Notes: generated by a model from the sequence alone, not told the origin. Positions 22,150 to 35,229 are shown, counted from the first letter of the stretch. The stretch: DNA of 64,000 nucleotides from Limnanthes douglasii subsp. nivea (GCA_036936605.1 JAUPFV010000001.1:171696386-171760385), one strand, 5' to 3'. Translations and numbers: made by a program.

Positions 22150-23760
22150 ATGTATTTGCAATAGATTGGGTATTGACTGGCCTATTCTCCTTTGTTATTT
22201 TTTAACAAAAGGTGACAACTTTCGTCTCTCAATTAAGTTATGTACTTCTTGTTTTAGTCAAATGCAGTCTTAGGTATCGTGCCCACATCATTATGGTATT
22301 TACAAAAACGAGTATTTCAATTCTTTTTAGGAGACTGAATTGGTCCTGGTCTTCTAAAATACACATCATTCTTAGTTTTATCATAAATGGTAGCCACACT
22401 CTCCCCTAGTTCGGAAATCATTTAGTTTAAACCCATGGACCCCGCTAGGGTTTAAATTGTTGGGATTAACTTTATTGATTCTGTTTTGGCCGATGTGATC
22501 CTTTTCCGGAATCTTTAGGCTTGTAATTAACTGTGACCAGAGATTGAGTACTAGCTTGTGGGATTGGCGTTGTTGGAGCAGACCTATTTTTGTGTGGTAG
22601 TCTAGATTTCTTAGTCTTTTCCACCATAATATGTTTCCCGACCTGATTTAACATTCTGGCCCATGTCATCGCGTATTTCCGAGTTACTAAATGAGTCAAT
22701 TCACCCGGACTTAAGCCTTGCCTTAGAGGAACAATGGCCACTTGTTCAAAATAATAAGCCAACCCATTTTTCGTATTCACAAAACGGTTAATGTATTCCG
22801 TCATAGATTCATTCGACTCTTGGGAACAATGGATGATAGTGTCACCATTCCCTTTAATCTCCCTACTCCTGACGATCTGTCTCCGAAATGTCATCCAGAA
22901 CATATCAAAGTTCTTTATTGATCTATGTGGTAAACTATTATATCACTTTGAAGTACTTACTTTGAAATTTTGTGAGAAAGCCCGACAAAAAAGTTTGGCA
23001 TCATCATCAAAACGCATCATAAAATTATTGAACTGCTCGAGATGATTATCAGGGTTTTTACTCCCATCACACTTCTCCATTTTGGAATTATCAAACCTCA
23101 TGGGCAGATGTCCGGAGAGTATTTTTTTAGGACAAGGGTGATTGCATCTAATTATAGTTTTGGCTAAATATTGTATCTTCATCAAAAATGGAAAATATAC
23201 CTGGTTCGAATAGGGTAGCAAATTGATGACTCAGTAGACGATCAATACATAGATCTGCTGACCAGTTTAGTTTTCCCTGATATTTTTTTTCATTTTCCCC
23301 TTCATGTCTCTTTTTCTCGAATGTTTCTTGGTTAACCTTATTTTCTTTTTTTGACGACCCTACTCACTACTAGATGAAAAAAACCTCTCATAATCAGAAG
23401 AAATGGTGGCGCTATCAGAAGAATCCGATGTACTCGTTTTTTTTCTCGATGTGTCTTTTTACGATTAGTATGAAGTTTTTGGGACTGGTTATTCTCGTAT
23501 TATTTGTTATTGTCCACACACTCATCTGTAGATATACCTCCCGCATCGTACTTTTCTTTCAACGATCTGCCTGCTTTTGGGCCCTCAAAGCTTCAATCTC
23601 ATCCCTCAACTGATCACGCTCATCTTGCATGAATGGTCTTTCCTTAGTATTATGATTGACATGAGATACAGTATCATGCTCGTTTTCATCTCTTATTACT
23701 TCATTTTAATGAGGCAACACTTCCTGAATATTGAGATCTATATCTCAACAATTTCCAAAC
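22150..23760 (-). pseudogene. Element II gag, second tandem copy (more complete)
   Basis: The capsid part is well preserved at 22472-22903 (SQESNESMTEYINRFVNTKN, LRQGLSPGELTHL) and at 22943-23221 (KMEKCDGSKNPDNHLEQFNN). A Ser-rich N-terminal region follows further upstream on the minus strand, with frame breaks. It shows what was lost from the first copy. Confidence 0.75.
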
Positions 23761-23829
23761 TTTGTACTACAATTAAGGTTTCGAATATAGTTATTCAGGT
23801 ACCTCCAGCTCCCACTGTAGCGGCCAAAT

Positions 23830-24210
23830 TGGTGATGATAAAACTTGGTTCAAGGATAAAATCAGGTTTTAAACTTTTTCTGGTTTATATTAAGTATTTT
23901 AGTAAGAAGTTGTGAGAGACAAGATGTGTGTCCTTCTATTTAATTTTTAAAAAAATGACAACCCTTATCAATGATGTTAGTTATGGTATTTATATTTTTT
24001 TCTCTGACTCATGGGTTGTGCGGGTCACATCTTATAGACGGGTCATATGAGCCGCCAAGCCTAAGTAATGAGGTGTTAGGCACATAGCTGAGTCATTGTT
24101 CAGCTCAAGCTAATGTTCATCCATTGACTTTTATTCGATCTGTCCAAAATGTCCTTCGGATAATATCAGAATCACTGGTGATATGCTTATAGCGATGTCC
24201 GAAATGATCA
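23830..24210 (-). repeat. Element II 5' LTR, second tandem copy
   Basis: 381 bp, near-identical to 18594-18975, followed by the same ATACC flank and 13-bp stem (24273-24285 with 24324-24336). Confidence 0.85.
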
Positions 24211-24372
24211 ATACCAAAACAAATATTTACTATATTACCAACCCAAATATTTACGTTATAACTACACCAGTTTTGACCCATGAGGGTCAAAATCATTTGA
24301 GTTGCAACTACAACTAATTTCAACCTCATGGGTCAATTTGTTTTAAAACCTCACGAATCACAGACCACTTTT

Positions 24373-27115
24373 CTTAATAAAAACATATGCATATACAGAA
24401 TTTAGTATATAATATAAATATAATATTTGATGAATTTAAAATAGATATTTTGATAAAACTACGACATAACACAGTAACGAACCAGTCGAAATCATACCTC
24501 TATTCAAACCTGTACGACACCTCTACAAAAGGTGGATGATAGTGAACTACAAATCTTTACTTTTGGAACCATTAAAGTCATATTCATCCAGGATCAAAAT
24601 AAGTTATAAAACAATTAAAATAGGTAAATATAAATGTCATTTATTTTACTTTCCTTAATAAAAAAATCACATATACATAATTTAGTAACATAATATAAAT
24701 ATAATATTTAACAATGTCAAAATAGATTTTTTTGACGAAACTACGAACGATATAACACGGTAACGAACATGTCGAAATCGTACCACTATTTTAACCTGTG
24801 AGACACCTTTACAAGAGGTGGATGGTAGTGCACTAGGGATCTTTAGTTTTGGAATCATTGAAGTCATATTTATCCATTATCAAAACAAGTTATAAAATAT
24901 TTAAAATAGGTAAATATAGATGTTATAGATTATGTTACTTTCCTTAATAAAAAATTAACATATACATAATTTAGTAACATAATATAATATATAATATATG
25001 ACGATGTCAAAATAGATTCTATGCCGAAACTACGACATAACACAATAACGAACCGATCCAAATCATACCGTTGAACCTAATGGATAGTAATGAACTAATG
25101 ATCTTTAGTTTGAGAACCATTGAAGTCATATTCATCCAATATCAAAACACCTTATAAAATAGGTAAATATAGATGTCATAGATTATGTTACTTTCCTCAA
25201 TAAAAAATGCACATATACATAATTTAGTAATATAGTATAAATATAATAGTTGACGACATCAAAATAGATTTTTTGACGAAACTACAACAGAACACAGTAA
25301 AAAATCGGTCGATATCATACCACTATTCAAACCTGTTAGACACCTCTACAAGAGGTGGATGATAGTGAACGAGGGAGCTTTAGTTTTGGAACCATTGAAG
25401 TTATATTCATCCATGATAAAAAAATGTTATAAAATAATTAAGATATGTAAATATATATGCCATAGATTATGTTACTTCCCTTAATAAAAATCAGATATAC
25501 ATAATTTAGTAAAATAATATAAATATAATATTTGACGATGTCAAAATAGATTTTTTGACGAAACTATGACATAACACATTAACAAACATGTCGAAATCAT
25601 ACCGTTATTCAAACTTTTGAGACACCTCTATAAGAGGTGGATGGTAGTGAACTAGGGATTTTTAGTTTTGAAACCATTGAAGTCATATTTATCCATGATC
25701 AAAACTAATTATAAAATCTTTATAATAGGTAAAAATATATGTTATAGATTATATTACTTTCCTCCATAAAAAATTTACATATACATAATTTAGTAACTTA
25801 ATATAAATATAATATTTGACGACGTCAAAATAGATTTTTAACAAAACTACGATACAACACAATAACGAACCGGTTGAAATCATATCGCTATTCAAACCTG
25901 TGAGACTCCGCTACAAGACATGGATATTAGTGAAGTAGGGATCTTTAGTTTTGGAACCAATGAAGTCATATTCATCTAGGATCAAAACAAGTTGTAAAAT
26001 ACGTAAATATAGATGTCATAGATTATGTTACTTTCCTTGATAAAAAAATCACATATACATAATTTAGTAATATGGTATAAATATAATCTTTGACGACGTC
26101 AATATAGATATTTTGACAAAAAGACGACAGAACACAGTAAAAACCGGTAGAAATCATACTGATATTCAAACTTGTGAGACACCTCTACAAGGGTGGATCA
26201 TAGTGCACTGGGGATCTTTAGTTTTGTAACCATTGAAGTCATATTCATCCATGCTCGAAAAAATTTATAAAATATTTAAAATAGGTAAATATAGATGTTA
26301 TAAATTATGTTACTTTCCTTAATAAAGAATTCATATATACATAATTTAGTAACATGATATAAATATAATATTTGACGACATCAAAATAGATTTTTATGAC
26401 GAAACCACGACATAACACAATAATGAAGAGGTTGAAATCATACCGCTATTCAAAACTGTGAGACACCTCTACAACAGGTGAATGGTAGTGACCTGGGGCT
26501 CTTTAGTTTTGGATCCATTGAAGTCATATTTATCCATGATCAAAACAAGTTGTAAAATATTTAAAATGGGTAAATATATATGTTATAGATTTTGTTACTT
26601 TCCTTAATAAAAAATTCACATGAACATAATTTAGTAACATGATATAAATATAATATTTAAAGATGTCAAAATAGATTTTTTAGACGAAACCACGACATAA
26701 CACGATAATGAAGAGGTTAAGATCATATCGTTATTCAAACCTGTGAGACACCTCGACAAGAGATGGATGGTAGTGAACTGAGGATCTTTAGTTTTGGAAC
26801 CATTGAATTCATATTCATACATGATAAAAACAAGTTGTAAAATACTTAAAATAGGTAAATATATATGTTATAGATTATGTTACTTTCCTTTATAAAAAAT
26901 TCACATATACATAATTTAGTAACATAATATAAATATAATATTTGACGACGTCAAAATTAATTTTTTAATGAAACTACGAAATAACACAATAACGAACATG
27001 TCGAAATCATACCGTTATTCAAACTTGCGAGACACCTCTATCAGAGGTGGATGGTAGTAAACTAGGAATATTTGGTTTTGGAACCATTAAAGTCATATTC
27101 ATCCATGATCAAAAC
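24373..27115 (-). repeat. 283-bp satellite block, about 10 monomers
   Basis: Tandem monomers on the minus strand. The part from about 25041 to 27115 is the inverted counterpart of 61922-64000. The block is interrupted at 27115 by the insertion of element III and resumes at 38257. Confidence 0.9.
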
Positions 27116-27470
27116 TGGTGTGGATTATTTCAGATTGAGGGTAATTTACTAAAGTATTTGGGGAATTTAATGTTTAAGGTGGAGTGTAGCGAGATAATTA
27201 AGGTGTGTGCTTGTATTAAATTCTGATCACCCTCATTAATGAAAGTGGTTCGGATATTTATACTTAATTAACGATCCATAGACATTTCGGGTCGGGTTAT
27301 ATGTTTAGGTTAAGTTTAAGAACCCGTTTCTCTAGGTGTGAAATGACCAGCACCTAGCTTAGTCACATTCCACTACATTTGTCCTGTTCGGTTTATTATG
27401 GTCGTGGTTTGGTCAGAACTGCCCTTCGGATATAGGTAAGTTGTTATGTTAAAAATATCCGACCTTATCA
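27116..27470 (-). repeat. Element III left-arm 3' LTR
   Basis: Minus strand starts TGATAAGGTCGGATATTT and ends ATCCACACCA. The adjacent polypurine tract reads GATCTAAAGGGGCTAC (minus strand, 27471-27486). Confidence 0.9.
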
Positions 27471-27486
27471 GTAGCCCCTTTAGATC

Positions 27487-28262
27487 TTGCAAAAATTATT
27501 TGGAAGAGCCAATCCATAAGAATAGAAATCAACGCATTCTCAATGTGAAATGTATTCTTCCGATCTACCTTTGTATCCGAACTAAATAGATCAATTTTTT
27601 ATATTTAAGAATTTCAAGAGTCAGCTCGATCGGAAGTCGGTGGGACTGATTTTACGGTTAAGAATTTCAAGAGTCTTTTTTCAACGTGGGACACGTGTCA
27701 GGCTCTAGTTCGACCTCTCAGCCGTTTTTCTCCTAGATTCTCGTACTTACTAGGCTAGAAAGTTACTTAGGACTTAACCCCCATGCTTAATAGCCTTTAA
27801 TCATGGCTATGATAAGTTTATCTTCCCCTATGTAACCTTTTTCATTTTCACAGTTATTTAACTCGATTTCACTGTTCTATTTTCTTAAAAAACCCAAACA
27901 CTTCTAGAGAGAGAAAGCTTAGTACTCTTTTAAATTGTGTTCAAGTAATTTATATTCACAGCCAGAAACGCACTAGTAAAAGGGGTTGGCTAAATTCGTC
28001 TGAATTGGAGAGAGCGAGAAAAGTTGTAAGAGACGAAAGAATAGCTGATGATCTTCTTGTCTCTCCTGGTGGAGAACTCAATCAACTAAAAGCAAGCACA
28101 AACTAAGGTTCATCGTCATCAAAGAAATCTAAGGTCAGAAAATTTCCTTTTGTCCCAACTATTTATCCTCTTCAATCAGGATCTTATGTTCAAGAATCTC
28201 AGAACCCTCTCCCTAAAGAAAAGACAATTTCCACTGTTAGGAAACCTTCACCCTTTATTGTC
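27487..28262 (+). other. Leader of the element III antisense ORF, left arm
   Basis: Non-coding stretch between the polypurine tract and the antisense ORF start. The counterpart is 60777-61551 in the right arm. It contains a short repeat, AAGAATTTCAAGAGTC, at about 27606 and 27660. No gene supported. Confidence 0.5.
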
Positions 28263-30622
28263 ATGGGTTCGAACGCTGAGAAGTCTCCTGAGAAGAACAC
28301 CCCTCGCCGAATTACTCGCCAATCCAAGGCTAAGTCCACTCCTAGCTCTTCGAAACATACTAGTTCGGGGACAATAAAGCCCCTGGCATAAACCAAGCCA
28401 TCCGAAAAGCAATCCATCATAATGGAAGAAAATATGGAGGATAGTATACAAGATACTTCTTTTGGGGTGTCCGGACAGACGGAGGACACCGCAGCAGATC
28501 GAAGGGGAAAAATTAAAGTGGGTCTGTCCAATCTAGACGCGCTTCCGGAGTGTCTGGAAGGGAAGCTGGGGCTAAATTTCCAGAAAGTCAATGTGAAGTA
28601 CCTGATATCCCTCCAGAACATTTCTTATGTATACACCCACACCGTCAAATTGGGTCGTATTCGTACAAATGGGGGTTCCCTGATTCTATCAAGGTGAGAA
28701 TCACGATCAGCCCGTAAACTCTGATAGATTGCAAATCTAATGATCTAGTGGTGTAAACCGAGGTGCTGAACTGGGGACTCCAGTTTCCTTTGGATCCGAA
28801 GATAGTCAGGTACTTTCACCTGATTAAGTTATGTCCGAGTGATTTGAGTCCAAATGCGTGGTACACTTTCATGGTTGGCATAATATCTTTAAGGCTTTCC
28901 AAGATCCCACTAACAATGGAGCAATTCGCTGTTGTGGTAAATTTGTGCAAGAACCACCACATTCCCTTCTATCACTAAAATATGAGGAACAATTACAAGG
29001 TAACCTATTAGAGTCTGAAAAACCATGAAGAATATAATTCCTATTCATCAGCGGAGCGTGGAAGAATGGGAAAAAAGATAAAGGTTGACTCGAATCCAAG
29101 CCAACTGACTAGTCACTGGAAGAACATAAGTAAGTTTTATTTATGTTTCTTTAATCTTTTAAATACTATGTGATTATTCCGAACTGACTTGTGCCTTTTG
29201 CAGTTTTTTTAAAACGTTCTTAGAGCATGTAAAGGCAGGTCAAAGCACTTGCGCCAAGCTAAACGCATGGGCCTTGGAGAAATGGGGTAATGGTTTTCAC
29301 AATTGCTTCACCTCATGGAATTTTGTGAGGTCTCATCTGTGGAATAATATAGAAGACCTTACCTGGGAAGAACTGATTACCCCTCCTGCTACAGATGTTA
29401 TCCTGAGGAGAACTAAGGCTAAGGACGCAAAGCTCTACTTGCCTTCTAGAGTCAAAGCCCCTAGTCATCTGGACAAGATGAAGAATAAAAGAAAGAAAGA
29501 AAACCACATCAGACCCACCTAAGCCAACTACCAATGGGACCGGTTCAGAGAATCAATGATAGATCAATGATGTACTGCTGGAAGAAATTGAAGTTACCGT
29601 TAAGGATGGTGGATCGAACAACCAAAGGTTACAAAGAAGGATAAGAAGCGCAAGGCAAGAAGTGATGAAAAAGTTGCAAAGAAGAAGAAAGTCACTATGG
29701 GATCAAATATAATTCTACATCCTTCTGAACTGCCTCCTCCGGTTCCTGTTGGTCCTACTCTTCAAGAAGAAATTCTATCTAACCTTTATTCTAAATAGGC
29801 TACTACCGATGGAGAGGTAAACTTGATGCATTCCATAACATTAATATATAATTTAATGATCTGGACAATGATGAATTCGCGGAGCCTTATCGTCTTGCCA
29901 ATTCGTCCAATGTTGTGACCCATAATGGTGAGACTTATGTGATATCAAGCGAGCAAGACACCCTGATTCATGCCCTCTTAGGTGATATATGTCCGGTAGT
30001 TGACCTAGAAAGACAAATAAGAGAACAAACACATACTATTACTTCCCTGACCACAGCAAACCGAGGCTTGACTAATAACATCTCTACTGCTTGGCAACGC
30101 ATAGAATCTCTAAAGAAGGAAAAAGAGGATTTGGCTGCCAAACTGCTTAAGTCAGAAAAGGCTCAAAGAGATCTCCAGACCAAGTATTCCAGACTGGAAA
30201 TTTCTTCTTCCGATAAGATCAAGGATTTGAAGGAGCAACTAAAAGCTACAGACAATACCATCAAGACTCTATCCGAGGACAAGGTCAACTTGGAGGATTT
30301 TGTTAAGAAGAAAACAGAGGAGAATACATCTCTAGTACAAAAGCAAGCTGAAGAGATGATTGGAGAAAATAGATGATGGCATTAAATACGATATGGTCTT
30401 ACTGTTTCATGAGACTTTTCCTAAGAGGGATCTTGGTCCTCTGTGGAAATTTTTGGAATACGATGACCTTCATTTTCATACAATGGCTGACGGTGACAAG
30501 CACGACTACTCAAGTGGGGAATATTCTGAGGACAATGAAGGAGTTAGTGAGAGTTCAAGTAATGAACTCAAAAATCCTAAAAACGATGGTGGTGAAGAAA
30601 AAATTGAAGGAGACAAGCCCTA
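28263..30622 (+). pseudogene. Element III antisense ORF, left arm, with 74-nt intron
   Basis: Starts at ATG 28263 with a basic, Ser/Thr-rich segment (RRITRQSKAKSTPSSSKH), then DTAADRRGKIKVGLSN, then the conserved core at 28763-28978 (LNWGLQFPLDPKIVRYFHL, CKNHHIPFYH) resembling the plant putative gypsy-type transposon domain. A 74-nt intron fits at 29130-29203 (GTAAGT to TTTTGCAG). Exon 2 gives KLNAWALEKWGNGFHN. A coiled coil lies at 30010-30350 (IESLKKEKEDLAAKLLKSEK) and an acidic Ser/Asp/Glu-rich tail at 30480-30600. Stops such as TAA at about 28389 show decay. Function unknown. Confidence 0.75.
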
Positions 30623-31089
30623 AGGTTGTATTGTAATGTTTTGTGTTTTTTTGTGTTGAAAAAATAACGTCCTTGGATGGACAAGGCATCTTGTTGCATT
30701 GTTTGTTCAATTCATGTTCTTAACACTTAAAGTCTTTGAATGGTCAAGGAATTTGTAAACCATGGATCGGGTATACTCCAATCAGACTTTAAATTTTACT
30801 CCAAGTGTATTAAATAATTCTAATCACATATGTTTGACAAATGTGATCAAGTATTTAACATATCTGATCACCTCAAAGATGTTTGAGAGTCGGGATGTTT
30901 AATAAATATTTAATATATGACAATATCACAGTATGATTAAGTCAAGAAGAACTTTGCACTAGACTTTTGAAGGAAGGCATATGCAATTATTGAAAACTCG
31001 GACACCTAGTTCAAACCTCCTCGCGCCACCAGGGTAAGAAAGAGTATGCCCCCCTAATATTTACATTAACATTCAAAAAGTAAATATTT
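30623..31089 (-). other. Element III 3' untranslated region, left arm
   Basis: AT-rich non-coding region between integrase and antisense ORF, facing both. The right-arm counterpart, 57856-58402, is longer, with an extra segment around 58150-58230, so this zone varies between copies. No gene supported. Confidence 0.6.
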
Positions 31090-31816
31090 ACAAGAGAGAT
31101 CTATACTAAGTATAACCTGAGATGTTCAACGTTCCATGGGTGCTTTAGTGTTCTCCCTTCCCTATCTTGAAGTTCGTATGTTCCTGGTTTAACTTTCACA
31201 CACACCACATAAGGACCTTTCCAATTCGGAGCCAGCTTGCCGAACTATTTTTCTTTGGTGTGTAAAAAGACTTTTCTTAAAACTGTGTCCCCTAATTGAA
31301 AATGTCTTCTTTTAACTTTAGAATAAAATATTCTCCTCATCAAACCCCGGTAATGCGTCGTTCTTAGATGCGCTTAAACTCTTCTTTCTGCAATAAAATC
31401 CAAATGATTCTTAACTGCCATATCGTTTGTATGTTTGTAATAGTTCTAGATTTTGTAAGATGGTAAAGTAGCTTCTATGGGAGTAATTGCAGTCATCCCA
31501 TAGATAAGGGCAAACGGAAATTCTTGTGTAGAAACCCGAGGTGTAGTTCGGTAGCCCACAATACTTCTTGTAGATAACTTGGCCATTTTCCTACAGCTCC
31601 CTCCATATTTTTCTTTAGCCTTAACAAGATTGTTCGATTAACAACTTCATCTTGTCCATTTACTTGAGGGTAGAAATGAGAAGAAAAGAAGTTTTGAATT
31701 CCTCTGGAGGTGCAGAACATTTCCATGTCTTTATTATCAAACTGTGGCCCATTATCTGTGGTAATATTTTGAGGAACCCCAAATATGAAGGCCAACTTAA
31801 GACCAGCTATAGCCAC
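31090..31816 (-). pseudogene. Element III integrase, left arm, N-terminal part deleted
   Basis: The frame 31493-31816 enters integrase in the middle of the core, VPQNITTDNGPQFDNKDMEM, with the second catalytic Asp of TDNG intact, and continues GKWPSYLQEVLW. The zinc finger and first catalytic Asp are deleted together with the end of the second RNase H. The first residues, IAGLKLAFIF, come from a short copied insertion at the deletion scar. Confidence 0.8.
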
Positions 31817-32400
31817 TCAGTAATCGGATTCTTTTTGCGCCGTATATGAGGGCCAACTTAAGACTAGCTATAGTTGCTTCACATTCAGATTCATTATTAG
31901 AATCCCTGAAACCAAAACATATAGCATGATACATAGTATCACCATAGGGATAAGTTAAACAAATTCCAGCCCCACAACCCATAATACTTGATCCACCATC
32001 AGTTCAGACTACCCATTCTTTCTTAGACTGGTTTTCTGACATATGTCCGGGGGATCTATCAGCATGAAATTCTACCTAGAAATCGACCACTGAATGGGCT
32101 TTAATCTTCGTTCAGGGTGCAAAATCAATATCATAATCACCCAGTTCTACTGACCACTTGGTCATCCTGCTTGACACATCAGCTTTCTGAAGAACACTCT
32201 TCAAGGGAAAAGATGTTCGAACGACAATGAAATAAGATTGAAAGTATTGTCTCATCTTTCTTCCTGCAATTACCAAGTCCAATACTAGTTTTTCCAACTT
32301 CAAATATCTTATTTCATCATCCAATAAAGTTTTGCTAATGTAATGCACCGAACGAGGGTATTTGTACACCTTTCTTACTATCACAACACTTATTGCATAC
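31817..32400 (-). pseudogene. Element III RNase H domains, left arm
   Basis: The frame 32112-32384 carries VHYISKTLLDDEIRYLKLEK, the end of the Gypsy RNase H. 31797-31982 carries the second, archaeal-type RNase H (DTMYHAICFGFRDSNNESEC), which is cut by the deletion at about 31816. The two domains in series support Tat-lineage assignment. Confidence 0.75.
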
Positions 32401-32499
32401 TCTTATACAGCTAGATATAAGTAGAGCTTCTCCCTCTAAACATGTTTAAAGAGAGTCTCTGATGAAGACAAATGCTTCTTGATTTCAAGAAATGCCTAA

Positions 32500-33347
32500 T
32501 CACACTGGGGAGACCAATTAAACTATTTGACATTCCTTAATACCTGGAAAAATGAAGAACATTTTTCTGATGATCTTGAAATAACCTATTCAAAGCAGCC
32601 AATCTTCCGTTCAGACTTTGAACTTCTTTGGTGCTCCGAAGAGGATCCATAGCTAGTAGGGCATTAAGTTTATCCATATCAGGTTGAATTCCTTTTTTAC
32701 TTATTATGTAGCCCAAGAATTTTCCAGATCGGACCCCAAAACACTTTTTCAGGGTTTAGCTTCAAGTTCACAATCTTTAAATTAGAAAAGTTTCTTGAAG
32801 ATTAGATATATGTGCATATTCCTCAAAGCTCTTTACCAGCATATCATCTATATAAACTTCCTTGTTTCTGCCAATTTGATTAGTGAAAGCTTTATTTACT
32901 AATATTTTATAAGTGGCTCCAGCATTTTTCAATCCGAACGACATCATCTTTTAACAATGAAGACCTCTGTCCCTAATAAAAGTGGTGTGGTCTTGATCCT
33001 TCAGATCTACTTGTATTTGGTTGTACCTCAAAAATGCATCCATGAAAGACAAACGTTTATTCCCAACTGATCTATCCGAGGAACAAGATAAAGGTCCTTA
33101 GGGCATGCTCTATTAAGTCCAGTAAAGTCAATGCACATGCGCCATTTGACATTCTTTTTCTTGACCAAGAAGGTTTGGCAGTCCACAAAGGGTAATGACA
33201 CTCTTTTATGTGGCCCATCTTGGTCAGACGATCAACTTCTTGAACAATCACATCTGTTTTTTCTTTAGAGAAATACCTTCTTCGTTGTACAACTGGTGCA
33301 ACATTAGTTCGTACAGATAACTTGTGACAAATTATATCAGCTGGCAT
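32500..33347 (-). pseudogene. Element III reverse transcriptase, left arm
   Basis: Minus-strand fragments include RTNVAPVVQRRRYFSKEKTD and VDRLTKMGHIKECHYPLW at 33072-33347, then further palm segments to about 32820 in other frames (a YIDDMLVKS site near 32830-32850). The frame is broken in the middle. The right arm has a better version at 55090-55365. Confidence 0.75.
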
Positions 33348-33439
33348 TCTGGTAACATCGTCATTGCACTAAGAAAATACATGTTGATTATTCATTAAAA
33401 ATGACAACAGCCTGTGTTTTTTAAACTCAGTGCTAAAAC

Positions 33440-33846
33440 ATGCATTCTGGAGATCCAAGACCTCCCAAATATTGCATTCTAAGATGTTGGGCAATATACC
33501 ACAACAAACAGTACTCTTATCATTTTCTTAAAAGGTCATTTTCCCAGCAACACCTCTTTTTCAAATTCCCCAATCACATCTGAAGAACTCCTTGTGAAGC
33601 GCACGATGTTCTGTTTGATCGTTGTATAACCGAAGGGTTTCTCATCTGCTTATAGGAGCTTAAAAATATGATTTTTGCTGAACTGCATGAGTCAATCAGA
33701 ATCCAACGTATATCATTTCCCCCTATCGATGCCTCTATTACCACAACGTCTTCACGAGGCCCTGCAATGTCTCTTAGATCATCCTCATCAAAAACTGTAA
33801 AAGGAGATGGAGTTTGATATAAGTGCGTGGACATTCTTCCTTCCAA
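33440..33846 (-). pseudogene. Element III protease, left arm, catalytic motif lost
   Basis: Sequence DDLRDIAGPREDVVVIEASI leads into the protease core, but the catalytic triad reads DSCSS where active copies (element IV, element II first copy) have DTGSS. The right arm reads DTCSS. So the Gly-to-Cys change predates the arm duplication and Thr-to-Ser followed in this arm. Confidence 0.75.
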
Positions 33847-35229
33847 CTAGGTGGTCAAACTGTGGACATGCCTCTTTCTTGATGAAGTAGAAGGTGCAGT
33901 CACAGTGTCCCCCTTAAAGATGGTTAGAGATTCAAAAAAAATTAATCAAACCAGAGAGAATTTTAGTCTCGTCTGTTATTACACTTACCCGGTTCCAACT
34001 TGGATCCTGATCAAGGTACTCAAATTCTATATCAAACCTTTCAGTTATCACGATATCATCTTCTTGTGTAGACGTTCTAGGATTGTTTGAAAGAGTAATT
34101 CGAGGATTATTGGTATTGGCTTGTGCGCTATTCGGCCTATTCCCCCCTCATTTTTTGACATAGGCCCCCAACTTACACTTTTAGTGAGGTTATGGACCTC
34201 CTACTTCAATGCTATACAATCATGTGTATCATGTCCTATGTCATTATGGTATTTACAAAAACGAGTACTCTGATTCTCTCTGGGGACCGCAACGCTGCTG
34301 GCTTTCTAAAGTGCACTTCGTTCTTAGTTTTGTCATAGATTGTAGCCACACTTTCCTCAAATTCAGCAAACCACTCAGGTTGAACCCATGGTCCCCTCTT
34401 GTTTCTGATCTGTTGGTTCTGATTTTAGTTAGACTGATTCTGTCTTGATCGATTAGATCCATGTCTGGTCTCCTTTGACCTGTACTCGGACTGATTAGTA
34501 GCATGAGGTATTGATGTTATAGTAGTGGACATTATCTGACGAGGTACGCTGGTCTTTTTAGTTTCCTTCATATTGATTTGTTTCCCCACCTGATTCAACA
34601 ACCCTCCAAAAGTCATGGCTTACTTCCGGGTGACTGAACCAAGTTGCTCGAATTTAACCCTTGTCTAAGGGGAGCAATTGCAACTTGTTCGAAGCAATCT
34701 TCTAGCCCATTCTTTGTATTTAAAAATTGGTTGCTGTACTCATTCAGAGACTCATTTGGCTCCTTAGCACAATGGATAATGATATCCTCATTTAAGCTCT
34801 TTGATTCCAACATACTGCATCCGAAAGACAACCCAAAATATATCAAAAAATTTAATGGATCCCTGAGGGAGACTATTATACCATTTGAGGGCACTTCCTG
34901 TGAAAGTTTGAGAGAAGGCCCTGCATAACAGTCTATCATCATCATCATCGAAGTTCATCATAAAGTTCTTAAATTGTTCCAGAAGGTTGTCCGGGTCTTT
35001 TCTCCCATCATATTTCTCCATTTTAGAGCTGTCAAACCTCTTGGGAAGGTGTCGAGAGAGTGTTTTCGCAGATGAAGGCGATTGCCTCCAGTTTATGTTG
35101 CGGCTAAAACACTAGTTTCGTTTGGTGTAGCAAAAATACATGGTTTGGATTAAAAAGCAAAAGGATCAATCAACAAACAGTCAATATGTTGATCAACTGA
35201 ACCTTTTTCCTTCCCATGGTGCTTCTTGA
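33847..35229 (-). pseudogene. Element III gag, main part, left arm
   Basis: Capsid region at 34613-35021 (KMEKYDGRKDPDNLLEQFKN, then FSQTFTGSALKWYNSLPQGS), followed by 34425-34616 and a nucleocapsid zone near 34180-34260, where the element IV counterpart has the CxxH...C knuckle. The first 230 bases (34990-35229) repeat coding sequence also present at 37165-37430 on the other side of the satellite insertion. Confidence 0.75.

Larger units (their letters stand above)
21484..26712 (-). repeat. Second unit of a 4.7-5.2 kb tandem duplication
   Basis: This unit repeats 16753-21483: element II protease, gag, LTR, unique flank, then satellite. Both units start CTGAATAGCCAAGACC. This copy keeps the gag segment of about 505 bp missing from the first, and a sample of 120 bases differs at only about 3. 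It lacks pol beyond the protease, so it is not a separate retrotransposon insertion. Confidence 0.85.
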
